Shown: positions 34,292 to 45,271 of the stretch, piece by piece
Position numbering within the stretch: the first letter of the stretch is position 1
Layout: each line of letters starts with the position of its first letter
NCBI GenBank assembly: GCA_017469785.1
Contig: JAFUFU010000003.1
Location: 1 to 64,000 of the forward strand
Reading direction: 5' to 3'
DNA length: 64,000 nucleotides
Origin: Treponema sp.
GTDB taxonomy: Bacteria > Spirochaetota > Spirochaetia > Treponematales > Treponemataceae
Notes under the pieces: generated by a model
What the model saw: the letters and a program-made list of their open reading frames with translations, nothing else
Told to the model about the DNA's origin: nothing
The model's database searches: none
Position numbers and translations under genes: made by a program

Positions 34292-34445
34292 AAATTCCTC
34301 ACAGAGCTTTTGAGGGCACAGAGATTTTTTCGTAATACGAAGTTTTATACCACAAACATGTTCTTTTTTACACGATGTATTTGAGGTGTGAAACTCTGTA
34401 TGTCAAAAATTCCTCTGTGTTCTCTGTGCCCTCTGTGAGAAATTT
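34292..34445. repeat. CACAGAG-type palindromic element (copy 3)
   Basis: 154 bp, with AAATTCCTCACAGAG at the left and CTCTGTGAGAAATTT at the right (14 of 15 paired). CTCTGTG units repeat on the right. The interior resembles copy 2 (GTTTTATACC...GAGGTGTGAAAC). It lies five bases after the binding-protein stop and ends before the permease ribosome-binding site (AAGGAG), inside the operon. Confidence 0.85.
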
Positions 34446-34462
34446 AAATCAAGGAGAAAACT

Positions 34463-35554
34463 ATGGCTGAAACACGAACGCTAAAAAGCTATGCTTCTTT
34501 GTCGGACATTATCAAGACTGTTCTTGTTGTGCTTGGCACTGTTCTTGTGGCTGGAATCGGTTTTAATCTTTTGAAGACGAATGTTCTTCCGCAAGTTCCG
34601 ACAACGCTTGTTGCGATTATCTGGGGTGTGTCTTCTGTTATTCTGATTTTTTATTCATTCAATCTGCTCGCACAGATTTTTCCGACAAAAATCTACAATA
34701 AAATAGTTCCGTATATTTTCATTGGTCCTGCTGTCCTCATTATGGGCTGGTATCTTTTGCTTCCTACCTTGCGTTCTCTTCTTCTCAGCTTCATGGACAA
34801 GACTTCAACCCATTTCGTGTGGTTCGATAATTATAAATATTTGTTTACAGATCGCTCGATGCTGGTTTCAATCAGAAACACTTTGATTTGGCTTGTCTGC
34901 GGTACCGGCTTCAGCGTGTTTATCGGTTTGCTGGTGGCAATCCTTGCCGAGCGAAGTTATATTGAAAAAGGCGCGAAGACCTTTATCTTCCTTCCGATGT
35001 CTATTTCCCTTGTCGGTGCGGGCGTAATCTTCAAATTTATGTACGCGGCTAAATTCGGCGGGGCAGAGCAGATTGGTCTTTTGAATGCGATTGTCACTTC
35101 ATTCGGATTTGAGCCGCAGAACTGGCTTGGAAAGGCCCCTTGGAACAATCTTTTCTTGATTGCGATTTTCGTTTGGCTTCAGACAGGATTTGCCATGGTT
35201 GTTCTTTCGGCAGCTTTGAAGGCAGTCCCGGAAGAAATGCTTGAGGCTGCCCGAATCGACGGCGCAAGCGAATTCCTGACCCTGGTAAAGATTGTAATTC
35301 CGAATATCAAGGCTTCGATTATCAGCGTAAGCACAACCATTCTTCTTGCTGCATTGAAGTGTTTCGATATTGTCTATTCAATGACTAACGGCATGTTCGG
35401 AACTGAGGTTTTGGCCAGCCAGCAGTACAAGCAGATGTTCACTTTCCAGAACTACGGTCGCGGCTCTGCAATCGCTATTTTGATTTTGATTGGCGTAAGT
35501 CCTGTAATCTATTATAACCTCAAAGAATTCCGCAATAAGGAGGCTTTTAAATGA
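34463..35554 (+). CDS. Sugar ABC transporter permease (MalF-like)
   Basis: 363 residues with eight or so membrane spans, the first two preceding the conserved permease core. The EAA loop is EAARIDGASEFLTLVKIVIP, which docks the ATPase. AAGGAG precedes the ATG. Its stop overlaps the next permease gene by four bases (ATGA). With the binding protein it forms a CUT1 importer. No ATPase gene is in the cluster, so a shared MsmK/UgpC-type ATPase from elsewhere must energise it. Confidence 0.92.
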   Translation: MAETRTLKSYASLSDIIKTVLVVLGTVLVAGIGFNLLKTNVLPQVPTTLVAIIWGVSSVILIFYSFNLLAQIFPTKIYNKIVPYIFIGPAVLIMGWYLLLPTLRSLLLSFMDKTSTHFVWFDNYKYLFTDRSMLVSIRNTLIWLVCGTGFSVFIGLLVAILAERSYIEKGAKTFIFLPMSISLVGAGVIFKFMYAAKFGGAEQIGLLNAIVTSFGFEPQNWLGKAPWNNLFLIAIFVWLQTGFAMVVLSAALKAVPEEMLEAARIDGASEFLTLVKIVIPNIKASIISVSTTILLAALKCFDIVYSMTNGMFGTEVLASQQYKQMFTFQNYGRGSAIAILILIGVSPVIYYNLKEFRNKEAFK

Positions 35555-36462
35555 GAAAACTTGAACAATCGGCTAAAAAAACTTCTGCGGCGCTCCCCAT
35601 TACACTTGTCCTTATCGCGTTCTGTATTCTCTGGACGCTTCCGACTGTGGGAATCCTGGTCACATCCTTCCGTACTGCTGACGCCGCTTCCTCAACAGGC
35701 TGGTGGAACGCTTTTTCCGACTGGAAGCATTTTACCCTGGACAACTACAATCAGGTGCTTTTCGGCCAGAGATTCAGCGTAGGAAATGCCACGGGAACTT
35801 CAACGGTGCGCGGCGCGACTATGCTTTCAGCCTTTCTTTCTTCAATCACGGTCACGCTTCCGTCTGTAATCATTCCGATTCTGATTGCTGCTGCTGCGGC
35901 ATACGGCTTTGCATGGCTCAGCTTCAAGGGCAGGAACGTTATGTTCGCGATGATTATCGCCCTTCTTGTCGTTCCCTTGCAGATTTCTTTGATTCCGATT
36001 CTCCGTGATTACAACAAAATCGGCTTGAACGGCTCGTACCTTGGAATCTGGCTGGCTCACACGGGCTTCGGTCTGCCTCTGGCCACTTACATGATGTACA
36101 ACTACATTTCAGGTCTTCCCCGCTCGATTTTGGAATCGGCCTTTATCGACGGTTCAAGCCATTTTACCACCTTTGTGCGCCTGATTCTGCCCCTTTCGGC
36201 TCCGGCAATCGCTTCTTTCGCAATCTTCCAGTTCATCTGGGTCTGGAACGACATGCTGGTTTCCTTGGTCTTCCTTTCGGGAGCGGGTCAGAAATTGCAG
36301 GTCGTTACGGTACGCTTGATGAACATGGCCGGAACGCGAGGCACTGACTGGCACTTGCTCACGGCAGGCGCTTTCGTCTCTATGATTCTTCCGCTGGCAG
36401 TCTTCTTGGGCTTGCAGAAATTCTTCGTTAAGGGCCTGCTCGCAGGTTCCGTTAAGGGCTAA
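35551..36462 (+). CDS. Sugar ABC transporter permease (MalG-like)
   Basis: 303 residues, six membrane spans. The EAA loop is ESAFIDGSSHFTTFVRLILP. It starts in an ATGA overlap with the first permease and so is translationally coupled. A periplasmic loop of about 60 residues follows the first span. It pairs with the MalF-like subunit. The sugar is probably sucrose or a related alpha-glucoside, judged only from the enzymes encoded next. Confidence 0.92.
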   Translation: MRKLEQSAKKTSAALPITLVLIAFCILWTLPTVGILVTSFRTADAASSTGWWNAFSDWKHFTLDNYNQVLFGQRFSVGNATGTSTVRGATMLSAFLSSITVTLPSVIIPILIAAAAAYGFAWLSFKGRNVMFAMIIALLVVPLQISLIPILRDYNKIGLNGSYLGIWLAHTGFGLPLATYMMYNYISGLPRSILESAFIDGSSHFTTFVRLILPLSAPAIASFAIFQFIWVWNDMLVSLVFLSGAGQKLQVVTVRLMNMAGTRGTDWHLLTAGAFVSMILPLAVFLGLQKFFVKGLLAGSVKG

Positions 36463-36470
36463 GGAAAATT

Positions 36471-38291
<1,821 letters not shown>

Positions 38292-38300
38292 GGGACTGAA

Positions 38301-41255
38301 ATGCGCTTTACCACTAACCGATTCGGCGGGAATGATACTGCCCGCAATGAGACTCTTTTTACTACTGGAAACGGAAACCTTGGCTTCCGCGGGGACACGG
38401 AAGAAAAGAAGGGAACTTCTCACAAGGGCACTTATATCAACGGATTTTACGACTCCGAGCCGATTCAGTATGGCGAGACGGCTTATGGATATGCCAAAAA
38501 TCATGAGACCATTCTGAATCTCCCTGACCCAAAACGGATTGAGCTTTTCGTGGACGGCCACGCCTTTGACCTTTGCGGCAGTGACGGAAGCTCTGTCACT
38601 GATTTTTCCCTTGAGCTTGACCAAGAAAAGGGAATCCTCACCCGGCGCACGGACTGGTCTTGCGGCCAAAGCTCTCTTTCTCTGGTCAGCCAGAGGTTTG
38701 TTTCTTTCTGCCATGAAGATTGTGCCGTCATCAGCTACAGCGTGACCAACACTTCCCCAAAAGCAGAAAAAATCTCCCTTGCCTCGGTGATTGATATTGC
38801 GGCAAAAAATATCCTTGCAGAAGACGATCCCCGAATCGGCGCGAAATTCACCCACACCCCGCTGATTATTGATTCTACTGAAAGCTCTGGAAGCGAAATC
38901 GGATTTTCAGCCCACACACAGAACAGCGGCCTCTTTTTGAGCGGCAAGGTAATCAACATTTTGACTGCAGACGGAAAAATCCTCGAAATGAAAGACACTT
39001 GCTCCGCAGATTTCTCTGACCTTGATTCTTCTCTCCCGGCTTCCTTTGCGGAATTTACGCTGGAAGAAGGAAAATCATTCACTCTTTTGAAATTCATCGC
39101 CTATTCTTGGGGCGGAGAAAAAGAGCGGGAAAATCTCAAAGACAAGGCCTCAAAAGAATGTGAGAGTTTTGCCAAAGACGGATTTGAAAAGGCCGCAAAA
39201 GAGCAGGCTGATTTCCTTGCTGATTTCTGGAAGATTGCGGCTATTAATATAGAAGAAAATGAAAATCCTGAAGATGCGGGAAAATCTTCCCTGCAGGATT
39301 CATTGCATTTCAATCTCTTTCACCTGCTCCAGTCGGCTGGGCGGAACGGAAAGGTGAGCATAGCGGCAAAAGGGCTTACTTCGGAAGGTTATGAGGGCCA
39401 CTTCTTCTGGGACACCGAAAGCTATGTCTGCCCGGTTTTCACTTACACGGCTCCACAGGTGGCAAAAAAACTGCTGGAATACCGTGCTTCCATTTTGGAC
39501 AAGGCACGAGAAAGGGCAAAAATCATGAGCCTGAAAGGAGCCCTTTATCCATGGCGAACGATTTCTGGCGAAGAGACCAGCGCCTACTTCCCCGCGGGAA
39601 CTGCCCAGTATCACATCAATGCTGACATCATTTTTGCCCTGAACAGATTCTTGAATGCCCACGAAAATGAGGCCGGTCTTGCCTTTGACAAAGTCACTGT
39701 GGAAGAAATGTCAGCTCAAACCGCTCGCATGTACGCTTCTTTGGGAAGTTTTGCTCCCGGCAAGGGCGGAAAATTTGTCATCAACGACGTGACTGGCCCT
39801 GACGAGTACACGGCAATCGTAAACAACAACGCTTTCACAAATCTCATGGCCCGGGAAAATCTTGAAATCTCGGCTCGGCGGGCGGGAGATGCCGCTTCTG
39901 ACTCTGAAAAAACTGAATGGAAGCATATTGCCCAAAACATGTACATTCCTTTTGACAAAGAAAACGGCATTTACCCTCAGGACGACAGCTTTATGGACAA
40001 GGCGGACTGGGATTTTGAGCATACACCGCGCTCAAATTACCCGCTTTTGCTTCATTATCACCCGCTCGTGATTTACCGCCACCGGGTTTTGAAACAGCCT
40101 GACTTGGTTCTGGCACAATTTTTGCTCAGCCGTCGCTTCACCCTTGCCGAAAAAATCCGCAATTTCAATTTCTACGAAAAATACACCACGGGAGACTCTT
40201 CCCTTTCCCACTGCATCATGAGCATCATGGCCTCTCAGACCGGAAATCAGGAAAAAGCCCTGGACTACTTCAACAAAACCGTCCGCATGGACATTGACGA
40301 TGTGAACGGAAACAGCCGGGACGGAATCCACACGGCCTGCATGGCGGGAAGCTGGATGAGCGTGGTCTACGGATTCGCGGGCTTCGAGGACTATGGCGGA
40401 GAATATTCTTTCAATCCACATCTTCCCAAAGAATGGAAGAAACTTTCTTTCGCCCTGACAATTCGAGGCAATCTTCTTTCAGTTACCCTTACTCAGGACG
40501 AGGCTGTTTACACTCTAAAAGAAGGAAAGGAGCTGGAGCTGACCCACAGAAATGAAAAATTCACCCTCAAATCCGGAGAGTCAAAATCATTTTCTCTCAG
40601 ACGAAAACTCCGTGCCGTGCTTTTTGATTTGGACGGCGTTGTCACCGACACGGCTCCCCTTCATTACAAGGCATGGAAAGCTATGGCCGAAGAAGAAGGG
40701 CTTCGTTTTGACGAAAATATGAACAAAAAGCTTTTGGGAATTTCAAGGGAGGCTTCCCTTGAAGTGATTCTCAAAGAAAATGGCGTGGAGTGGCCGGCGG
40801 AAAAAAAGGCTGCCTGGTGTGTCAAGAAAAACGAAATCTATAAAAAATCCCTGGAAAGCCTTTCTGAAAAGGATATACTTCCGGGAATCAAAAAACTGCT
40901 CGAAGATTTGAAATCGCACGGAATCAAGGCCGCGCTCGCTTCAAGCAGCAAAAATGCACCCGCAATTCTGGAGAGGCTTGGCTTAAGGGACTATTTTGCC
41001 GCAATCGCCGATGCCGCAAAAGTGCAGAAAGCAAAGCCTGAGCCGGATTTGTTCCTCGAAGCCGCCGAAAAATGCGGAGTCTGGTACACGGATTGCGTGG
41101 GCATTGAGGATGCTCTTTCTGGCGTGTCCGCAATCAAAAAAGCCTGCATGAAAGCCGTGGGAATCGAAAGCACGAACGAGCTTCCAGAAGCCGATTTGCG
41201 TCTTTCTTCAACGGCGGAGCTTACTTACGAGAAACTGGAGAAATTGTTTTTCTGA
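38301..41255 (+). CDS. GH65 glycoside phosphorylase fused to beta-phosphoglucomutase
   Basis: 984 residues in two enzymes. Residues 1 to about 765 are a GH65 inverting phosphorylase with general acid E502 in NDVTGPDEYTAIVNNNAF, GYEGHFFWDTE and HYNADIIFALN-like segments. Residues from about 770 are a HAD-type beta-phosphoglucomutase beginning RAVLFDLDGVVTDTAPLHYKAW with both catalytic aspartates and later SSSKNAP. GH65 yields beta-glucose-1-phosphate, the exact substrate of the second domain, so the fusion would convert a disaccharide directly to glucose-6-phosphate. Substrate linkage (maltose, kojibiose, nigerose, trehalose or other) cannot be read. The stop codon lies in a palindromic element. 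Confidence 0.9.
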   Translation: MRFTTNRFGGNDTARNETLFTTGNGNLGFRGDTEEKKGTSHKGTYINGFYDSEPIQYGETAYGYAKNHETILNLPDPKRIELFVDGHAFDLCGSDGSSVTDFSLELDQEKGILTRRTDWSCGQSSLSLVSQRFVSFCHEDCAVISYSVTNTSPKAEKISLASVIDIAAKNILAEDDPRIGAKFTHTPLIIDSTESSGSEIGFSAHTQNSGLFLSGKVINILTADGKILEMKDTCSADFSDLDSSLPASFAEFTLEEGKSFTLLKFIAYSWGGEKERENLKDKASKECESFAKDGFEKAAKEQADFLADFWKIAAINIEENENPEDAGKSSLQDSLHFNLFHLLQSAGRNGKVSIAAKGLTSEGYEGHFFWDTESYVCPVFTYTAPQVAKKLLEYRASILDKARERAKIMSLKGALYPWRTISGEETSAYFPAGTAQYHINADIIFALNRFLNAHENEAGLAFDKVTVEEMSAQTARMYASLGSFAPGKGGKFVINDVTGPDEYTAIVNNNAFTNLMARENLEISARRAGDAASDSEKTEWKHIAQNMYIPFDKENGIYPQDDSFMDKADWDFEHTPRSNYPLLLHYHPLVIYRHRVLKQPDLVLAQFLLSRRFTLAEKIRNFNFYEKYTTGDSSLSHCIMSIMASQTGNQEKALDYFNKTVRMDIDDVNGNSRDGIHTACMAGSWMSVVYGFAGFEDYGGEYSFNPHLPKEWKKLSFALTIRGNLLSVTLTQDEAVYTLKEGKELELTHRNEKFTLKSGESKSFSLRRKLRAVLFDLDGVVTDTAPLHYKAWKAMAEEEGLRFDENMNKKLLGISREASLEVILKENGVEWPAEKKAAWCVKKNEIYKKSLESLSEKDILPGIKKLLEDLKSHGIKAALASSSKNAPAILERLGLRDYFAAIADAAKVQKAKPEPDLFLEAAEKCGVWYTDCVGIEDALSGVSAIKKACMKAVGIESTNELPEADLRLSSTAELTYEKLEKLFF

Positions 41256-41373
41256 CGCAGATGCACGCTGATAAACGCAGATTTTGTATTACATAAGTGA
41301 AAAATTTTCGTATTTTGCAGGCGATTTTCATTTATCAAAATACTATCCGCGTGCATCTGCGTGAATCCGCGTC
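41254..41373. repeat. CGCAGAT-type palindromic element
   Basis: 120 bp. The left arm is GACGCAGATGCACGCTGAT plus AAACGCAGAT and the right arm is ATCCGCGTGCATCTGCGTG plus AATCCGCGTC, an inverted pair of 29 bases with about four mismatches. A further inner stem is TTTTCGTATTTTG/CAAAATA. It begins at the stop codon of the fusion gene and ends next to the fructokinase ribosome-binding site (GGAG). Confidence 0.85.
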
Positions 41374-41391
41374 AAAATTTTGGAGAACTTT

Positions 41392-42363
41392 ATGAAAAAA
41401 TACGATGTTGTTGCTCTTGGTGAGATTTTGATTGATTTTACTTTCGCAGGCACAAATGCCGACGGCAAAAAACTTTATGAAGAAAACGCTGGCGGCGCTC
41501 CTGCAAACTGCGTGAGTGCGGTGGCAAAATTGGGCGGACGGGGAGCCTTTATCGGCATGACCGGCCGGGATTCCTTCGGCGAGGATGTGCGCCGTGTCCT
41601 TGAAAAAATCAGCGTGGACACCAGCGGAATGCGCTACTGCGAGAGCCAGCACACGACACTTGCCTTCGTAAGCCTTGACGCTCAGGGCGAGCGGCATTTT
41701 TCTTTCTGCCGCAATCCCGGAGCTGACACCCAGATTCGCCCGGAGGATTTGGACAGACAGATGCTGGAAAACAGCCGGATTCTTCATGTCGGCTCCCTTT
41801 CCCTCACGGACGAGCCGGCAAAATCGGCCACCCTCAAAGCCATCGAAATCACCAAAAAGACGGGCGGCCTTGTTTCCTATGACCCCAACTACCGCGCGAA
41901 TCTCTGGAAGGAACGGACTGACGCAATCGAAGTGATGAAAAGCATTTTCCCCCTTGCCGACACGGTAAAAGTGAGCGATGAAGAGCTTGCCCTGCTTTTC
42001 GGCGAAAATATCAGTGCGGAGGAGGGCGGAAATAAAATCCTCGACTTGGGAGCAAGCCTTGCCATGATTACCCTAGGTGCAAAGGGCGTTTTCTACGCCG
42101 CAAAAATCCCCGACGGAAAGAGAATCTCAGGCACAATCCCCGTGCGAAAAGTCGATGTGGTGGACACTACCGGGGCGGGCGACAGTTTTACAGGCGGCAT
42201 CCTTTACCGGCTGACCCGGCGAGAAAATCCCCTTGATTTCACGAAAGAAGAGCTTGAGGCGGATTTGAAATTCGCCAACACCGTGGCTTCAATCTGCGTG
42301 ACCCGGCGGGGCGCGATTCCGGCCCTGCCAAGCCTTTCAGAAGTGGAAGAATCTCTCTGTTGA
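41392..42363 (+). CDS. Fructokinase (PfkB family)
   Basis: 323 residues from ATG 41392 behind GGAG; a TTG at 41380 is rejected. Phosphorylates fructose with ATP. Landmarks are GGAPANCVSAVAKLGG, the ATP/anion-hole motif DTTGAGDSFTGG and the N-terminal ALGEILIDF. It is the last gene of the sugar operon, fitting a role in using the fructose released by the amylosucrase-like enzyme. It is closely related to the UGA-interrupted copy at 24199, so it probably replaced that copy or arose by duplication. Confidence 0.92.
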   Translation: MKKYDVVALGEILIDFTFAGTNADGKKLYEENAGGAPANCVSAVAKLGGRGAFIGMTGRDSFGEDVRRVLEKISVDTSGMRYCESQHTTLAFVSLDAQGERHFSFCRNPGADTQIRPEDLDRQMLENSRILHVGSLSLTDEPAKSATLKAIEITKKTGGLVSYDPNYRANLWKERTDAIEVMKSIFPLADTVKVSDEELALLFGENISAEEGGNKILDLGASLAMITLGAKGVFYAAKIPDGKRISGTIPVRKVDVVDTTGAGDSFTGGILYRLTRRENPLDFTKEELEADLKFANTVASICVTRRGAIPALPSLSEVEESLC

Positions 42364-42458
42364 CCTTTAATCTGCTCCTGGAATGTATTCTGACTCTATT
42401 GATAGAATCTAAATTAAAGTATAAACTGAATCTATTCTTTAATTTTCAGGAGTAGAAA

Positions 42459-43403
42459 ATGAAAAAACTTCTTTCTGCGGCCATTCTTCTTTGTGGAGCA
42501 GCCTTGCTTATTACTGGCTGCAACTCAAAAGATGGTAAAACAAAAATCGGTGTCATCCAGCTTGTTGAGCATGTCGCTCTCGACAAAAGTTATCAAGGCT
42601 TTGTTGACGGTCTTGCCGAAGAGGGATACGTTAACGGCGAAAATATTGTAATTGATTATCAGAACGCACAGGGCGAGCAGGCAAACTGTGTTACAATCGC
42701 AAACAAATTTGTCAACGATAAAGACGACTTGATTTTTGCGATTGCAACTCCGGCAGCTCAGGCTGTTGCGAACCTCACCAAAAAGATTCCTATTCTTGTT
42801 ACAGCTGTCACTGATCCTGAAACAGCAAAACTGGTCAAGTCAAACAGCAAGCCGGGTACAAATGTCTCTGGCACTTCTGACCTTACTCCGGTCAAGGCTC
42901 AGATTTCCTTGCTCAAAAAAATCTTCCCGGAGGCCAAAAAAGTCGGTCTTCTCTATTGTTCAAGCGAAGCGAACTCAATCTTCCAGATTAATCTTGCAAA
43001 AGAAGCCTGTGAGGCAGTCGGACTTGAATATATCGAAGGTTCAGTTTCAAATTCAAACGAAATCCAGCAGGTGACACAGAGTCTTGTAGGCAAAGTCGAC
43101 GCTTTCTATGTTCCGACTGACAACATGCTTGCCGCTGGTATGGCAAATGTCGCTATGGTTGCAAACGAAGCAAAACTCCCGGTTATCTGTGGTGAAGACG
43201 GAATGGTCGTTTCTGGAGGTCTTGCAACTTATGGAATCAATTACTACGAGCTTGGAAAACTTACTGCTAAACAGGCTGTAAAAATCCTCAAAGAGGGGGC
43301 AAATCCTGCTGATATGCCGATTGAATATCTCGAAAAATTTGATTTCACTTACAACAAAGATACTGCCGCTGCAATTGGCGTTACAATTCCTGACAATCTG
43401 TAG
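42459..43403 (+). CDS. ABC transporter substrate-binding lipoprotein (TrpX-like, PF04392)
   Basis: 314 residues. Lipoprotein signal ends in LLITGC. The fold is a family of binding proteins with KIGVIQLVEHVALD, FAIATPAAQAVANLT, ILVTAVTDPETAKLV, PVICGEDGMV and GLATYGINYYELG, all typical of PF04392. It has CAGGAG before the ATG and its own terminator, so it is transcribed alone. Its natural partners are a TrpY permease and TrpZ ATPase, present at 8344 and 7554 but without a binding protein. That pairing is inference. Possible ligands are tryptophan or another aromatic compound. Confidence 0.88.
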   Translation: MKKLLSAAILLCGAALLITGCNSKDGKTKIGVIQLVEHVALDKSYQGFVDGLAEEGYVNGENIVIDYQNAQGEQANCVTIANKFVNDKDDLIFAIATPAAQAVANLTKKIPILVTAVTDPETAKLVKSNSKPGTNVSGTSDLTPVKAQISLLKKIFPEAKKVGLLYCSSEANSIFQINLAKEACEAVGLEYIEGSVSNSNEIQQVTQSLVGKVDAFYVPTDNMLAAGMANVAMVANEAKLPVICGEDGMVVSGGLATYGINYYELGKLTAKQAVKILKEGANPADMPIEYLEKFDFTYNKDTAAAIGVTIPDNL

Positions 43404-43423
43404 AAATATCTAGATTCTTTATT

Positions 43424-43453
43424 AAGGACAGCTTTCGGGTTGTCCTTTTTTTT
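43424..43453 (+). terminator. Intrinsic terminator after the TrpX-like gene
   Basis: Hairpin AAGGACA/TTGTCCTT with a short loop, followed by eight to nine T. Confidence 0.85.
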
Positions 43454-43499
43454 ATTGTTCTTCCTGAATATTGCGTTAAAATACTTTTAAGGGGCGTCT

Positions 43500-44186
43500 A
43501 TGAAAAAGATTTTCATAAAAGCGATTGGATTGCTTGTTTTTCTTTCATTCTCACTTGTTTTTGCTCAGGAAAGTCAGGAGCCAAAGTCATCAGAAGCTAA
43601 AGAACCTACTCTCGGCGGCTCTATCGTCGATGAAAAAGGCCATCGATTCATCGAACTTAAAGGTGCGTTTCCTCTGCATCCATATTTGACTTCCCATGGT
43701 CTCGTGCAGTCAACGGTCATTGCTTTCAGCGAAACAATGGGCTCGGTTGCATCTCTCGGAAAGGAACATGACAGCATAGAGCCAAAACTTGCCACTGATT
43801 TGAATATTACCTTTTATCCGCTGGTGGAAATGTCTCAACTTGGCTTCATTTTCGGATATGCACTTGATAAGTGGAAATATCCGGTAAAAGAAAACGGTGA
43901 CGCAAAAAATAAATACTATTCGATGAATTTTGCCTATGGCGGAATCCACGGTGAGTACATGCACCATGTTTTCAATAATTCTGGTACGCGCATCTCTTTG
44001 TATGGAGAGTTTGTAATCGGCTGGCTTCTTTCTGATGACGCAGGAGACAGCAAAAATCTCTTCTGTATAGATATCTGTCCTTTTGGAATTCAATTCTGCC
44101 CGGAAAAACATATCGGTTTGTATATTGAAGTTCCGCACCTGGGCGCCCGGCCAGTTTTGCAGACCGGACTTTCTATTGGCCTGTAG
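43500..44186 (+). CDS. Secreted or outer-membrane protein of unknown function
   Basis: 228 residues. Signal peptide MKKIFIKAIGLLVFLSFSL, cleavage near VFAQES. The mature protein has alternating hydrophobic and glycine/aromatic strands (for example FGYALDKWKYP and IGLYIEVPHLG), like a small beta-barrel. I recognise no family. AAGGGG precedes the ATG. It converges with the ybaK gene one base away. Outer-membrane location is inference. Confidence 0.65.
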   Translation: MKKIFIKAIGLLVFLSFSLVFAQESQEPKSSEAKEPTLGGSIVDEKGHRFIELKGAFPLHPYLTSHGLVQSTVIAFSETMGSVASLGKEHDSIEPKLATDLNITFYPLVEMSQLGFIFGYALDKWKYPVKENGDAKNKYYSMNFAYGGIHGEYMHHVFNNSGTRISLYGEFVIGWLLSDDAGDSKNLFCIDICPFGIQFCPEKHIGLYIEVPHLGARPVLQTGLSIGL

Positions 44187-44187
44187 A

Positions 44188-44673
44188 TTATTCCAAAACC
44201 AAATCGACTGCTTCGGCTCCAGTGGCCTTTATTAAATCCTGGGGGGCAAGGGCAATCTGCTCCCCCCTCATTCCCGCGCTTACATAGATTTTTTCGTGCT
44301 CCAGTGCGGATTCGTCAATGAAGGTGGGAAATTTCTTTTTCATGCCAAGGGGTGAGCAGCCTCCGCGGACGTAGCCTGTTAGGGCAAGAAGTTCATCTGG
44401 TTTTACGGGACCTATTTCTTTTGCGCCGCAGGCATTCCTTGCTTTTTTGAGGTTGATTTCGTGTTCCGCACTCTGGCAGAATACAAAAATCTGCTTTGAC
44501 TCGCTGCGCATTACGATTGTTTTGAAGCAGGCTGCCGGATTGATCCCAAGTTTTGCCGCTGTATTTCCGGCAGCTCCGCGGCTAAGTTCGTGTTCGCCGT
44601 CATCGTCATAAGAAAGTGTTTCGTATTTGATTTTCAGACCGTCAAGAATTCGCATTGCATTTGTTTTTTTCAT
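44188..44673 (-). CDS. ybaK: Cys-tRNA(Pro)/aminoacyl-tRNA deacylase, YbaK family
   Basis: 161 residues, full length for YbaK/EbsC. It hydrolyses mischarged aminoacyl-tRNA, typically Cys-tRNA-Pro. Landmarks are the substrate lysine region FKTIVM, VFCQSAEHEINLKKA and the signature GYVRGGCSPLGMKKK. A good AGGAAAATAGGA-type region precedes the ATG. Single gene, divergent from the unknown gene at 44708. Confidence 0.9.
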   Translation of the reverse strand: MKKTNAMRILDGLKIKYETLSYDDDGEHELSRGAAGNTAAKLGINPAACFKTIVMRSESKQIFVFCQSAEHEINLKKARNACGAKEIGPVKPDELLALTGYVRGGCSPLGMKKKFPTFIDESALEHEKIYVSAGMRGEQIALAPQDLIKATGAEAVDLVLE

Positions 44674-44707
44674 TTCCTATTTTCCTTATATTTGATATAT
44701 TTATCTA

Positions 44708-45271
44708 ATGAGCCAAAATTTTCAAGAAGTTCTCAGCAATTTCTCTCAAAAACTTGCCCGATTCAATAAATCTTCTCAGACTGAGCGGGCTGTTCCCCCG
44801 TCTAAGAATTCCTATTACGAGGAAAAACTTCGCGAGCGTGGGGAAAAGTTTCGTGCTTCTGTTCTTTCAACTTACAAAATCTATCGCGCCCCCTTCGAGG
44901 CTCTGGGCGAGCAGTCAGACCGGGCGGCTTCCATCGACAAGGATGAACAGGCGCTTTTAAAAGCTTACAACCTCTATAAATCTTGCATGGACATAGACAA
45001 GGAAAATCAGGACGAAATCGGCTCCACTCATATCAAGAACGTAGAACTTTATTCTCCTCTTGCGGACAAGGCCAGTTATACTCAGGGAGGTCAGTTTATT
45101 TACCTTCTTTGCTGGCTCTATTTCGAGCAGAATTCAACGGAATTCATGCCCTTTTTTAAGGAAATTGAAAACCATACTGTGCTATGCTTTTCACCGTCAG
45201 AAGATTTCCATTTTGATGACAGTCACGAGAGAGAAATCTTTGAGCTTATTGAGGCAGAGTTTTATTCATGA
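44708..45271 (+). CDS. Conserved-looking cytoplasmic protein of unknown function
   Basis: 187 residues, hydrophilic, helical, no signal peptide or known motif. Begins with a coiled-coil-like segment (FQEVLSNFSQKLARF). The ATG has no Shine-Dalgarno; a TATATT box ends seven bases before it, so the transcript could be leaderless. It overlaps the MATE gene by four bases (ATGA), so the two are translationally coupled and may share a role. I do not recognise it. Confidence 0.65.
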   Translation: MSQNFQEVLSNFSQKLARFNKSSQTERAVPPSKNSYYEEKLRERGEKFRASVLSTYKIYRAPFEALGEQSDRAASIDKDEQALLKAYNLYKSCMDIDKENQDEIGSTHIKNVELYSPLADKASYTQGGQFIYLLCWLYFEQNSTEFMPFFKEIENHTVLCFSPSEDFHFDDSHEREIFELIEAEFYS

